6,547 bases of DNA, taken from Desulfobacterales bacterium. Lineage in GTDB: Bacteria; Desulfobacterota; Desulfobacteria; Desulfobacterales; C00003060. Under the pieces are notes generated by a model. That model was not told the DNA's origin, made no database searches, and was given only the letters and a program-made list of their open reading frames with translations. Numbering within the stretch: the stretch's first letter is position 1; the number at the start of each line of letters is the position of its first letter. The stretch is taken from assembly GCA_020347085.1 (NCBI GenBank), contig CP070769.1:514272-520818 (forward strand), written 5' to 3'. A program made the translations under genes and the position numbers. This document shows, piece after piece, positions 5,411-6,547 of this stretch.

Positions 5411-6547
5411 ATGGTACAGTCCATGTTGGAGGAAGGTTTGACGTTTGATGATATTCTCCTTGTTCCAGCCTATTCGGAGGTACGACCACGAGACGTAGAC
5501 GTCCAAACCCGCTTGACCAAGAGAATTTCTCTTAACATTCCTATCATAAGTGCAGCCATGGACACGGTAACAGAGGCCGATACCTCCATTAGTTTGGCCA
5601 GAGAAGGGGGAATGGGGATTATCCACCGCAATATGAGCATAAAGAGCCAGGCTCAGGAGGTGGACAAGGTCAAGAAGTCTGAGAGTGGCATGATTGTGGA
5701 TCCCTTGACCATTGATCCTGAAAGGCCAATCCATGAAGTCCTTGCAGTCATGGAAAGGTACCGCATTTCGGGCGTTCCCGTGGTCAAGAAAAACCACTTG
5801 GTAGGGATTGTGACCAACCGGGACCTTCGGTTTGAAACAGACCTGGGCAAGAAGGTCTCGGATGTCATGACCAAGGAAAACCTGGTTACAGTATCTGAGG
5901 GGATTACACTTGAGGAATCCAAAAAGTTGCTCCATGAACACCGGATCGAGAAACTCCTCGTGGTGGACGAGAAGGACCGCTTAAAAGGTCTCATTACTAT
6001 CAAGGATATCGAGAAGATCAAGAAATATCCTAACTCCTGCAAGGACGAGTTGGGAAGACTGCGGGTTGGTGCTGCGATAGGCGTAGGGTCTGATATCGAG
6101 GAGCGCACTGAAGCCCTGCTTAGCGCCGGTGCTGACGTGATTGTGATCGACACCTCTCATGGTCACAGCCTCGGAGTGTTAGGAGCGGTTAAACATCTTA
6201 AAGGCACTTTCAAGGATATAGAGTTGATTGCAGGTAATGTGGCCACAGCAGAAGGCGTGGAGGCCCTAGTCAAGGCCGGTACCGACGGGGTTAAGATAGG
6301 CGTTGGGCCAGGCTCTATTTGCACCACGCGAATCATTGCCGGGGCTGGAGTACCTCAGGTTTCAGCCATCACGAGCTGCAGACCAGTGAGCGAGAGGACA
6401 GGCGTTCCCCTCATTGCAGATGGCGGCATTAAGTTTTCAGGCGACATAACCAAGGCAATTGCCGTTGGGGCAGACGCGGTGATGATCGGAAGCCTTTTTG
6501 CCGGCACTGACGAAAGTCCTGGGGAGACTATCTTATTTCAAGGAAGA
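5411..6547 (+). CDS. guaB: Inosine-5'-monophosphate dehydrogenase, N-terminal 379 residues (3' end outside window)
   Basis: Oxidises IMP to XMP with NAD+, the committed step of GMP synthesis. The frame is open from the ATG at 5411 to the window edge. About 110 of the usual roughly 488 residues are missing, including the mobile flap. Landmarks are LTFDDILLVPAYS (10-22), ISAAMDTVTEA (46-56), GGMGIIHRNMS (67-77), two CBS domains (about 94-150 and 152-205) inserted into the barrel, KDELGRLRVGAA (211-222), IDTSHGHS (247-254), GNVAT (275-279), the catalytic loop GVGPGSICTT with Cys304 (E. coli Cys305), IADGGIKFSGD (335-345) and MIGSLFAGTDESPGE (358-372). No frameshift or missing key residue is seen. 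guaA often follows guaB in other genomes, but that lies beyond the edge. The CBS pair commonly binds adenine or guanine nucleotides for feedback control, which is family knowledge and not shown here. Confidence 0.97.
   Translation, partial: MVQSMLEEGLTFDDILLVPAYSEVRPRDVDVQTRLTKRISLNIPIISAAMDTVTEADTSISLAREGGMGIIHRNMSIKSQAQEVDKVKKSESGMIVDPLTIDPERPIHEVLAVMERYRISGVPVVKKNHLVGIVTNRDLRFETDLGKKVSDVMTKENLVTVSEGITLEESKKLLHEHRIEKLLVVDEKDRLKGLITIKDIEKIKKYPNSCKDELGRLRVGAAIGVGSDIEERTEALLSAGADVIVIDTSHGHSLGVLGAVKHLKGTFKDIELIAGNVATAEGVEALVKAGTDGVKIGVGPGSICTTRIIAGAGVPQVSAITSCRPVSERTGVPLIADGGIKFSGDITKAIAVGADAVMIGSLFAGTDESPGETILFQGR

Noticed and set aside
5375..6153. Minus-strand open frames across guaB
   Set aside because: The plus strand encodes an unmistakable IMP dehydrogenase without interruption, so the antisense frames are composition effects.
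1..6547. tRNA, rRNA, CRISPR, insertion sequence or prophage signals
   Set aside because: None were seen by eye on either strand. Nearly all the sequence is accounted for by housekeeping genes, and the gaps are too short and lack the needed repeats.

Overview
The window is a stretch of ordinary bacterial chromosome, densely packed with housekeeping genes. It shows no sign of phage, transposon, CRISPR or other accessory DNA. The gene order hisC-cmk-rpsA-sppA-ihfB, a YciO-type protein and GuaB sequence motifs all suggest a Gram-negative bacterium. A member of the former Deltaproteobacteria (Desulfobacterota and relatives) is my best guess. It rests on gene order and remembered family sequences, not on a search. 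Base composition looks balanced and even throughout.

Left part (1-4563, all on +): the 3' end of a histidinol-phosphate aminotransferase gene (hisC) is followed after only a second stop codon by cytidylate kinase (cmk). A 95-base gap precedes rpsA, which encodes a 720-residue ribosomal protein S1 with six S1 domains. S1 carries long acidic extensions at both ends, and the C-terminal one contains three near-perfect copies of a 48-base repeat. Eighteen bases later comes sppA, a short membrane-anchored signal-peptide peptidase. An IHF/HU-family gene (probably ihfB) overlaps its end by 8 bases. The order matches the E. coli cmk-rpsA-ihfB block, with sppA inserted. The tight spacing suggests one transcript, perhaps with an extra promoter ahead of rpsA that I could not identify with confidence.

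Right part (4564-6547): a 112-base convergent gap separates ihfB from a minus-strand yciO-like gene (Sua5/YciO/YrdC fold). A 129-base divergent intergenic region then leads to guaB (IMP dehydrogenase), which runs off the right edge after 379 codons, with the catalytic cysteine present. This divergent region is the most structured non-coding DNA here. It holds a consensus -35 facing yciO, two short dyads, and an unusually strong Shine-Dalgarno-like sequence that does not belong to the guaB start.

I did not find a convincing new biological system. The most interesting items are the recently expanded in-frame repeat in the S1 acidic tail, the divergent yciO/guaB control region, and the single TAG that separates the in-frame rpsA and sppA genes.
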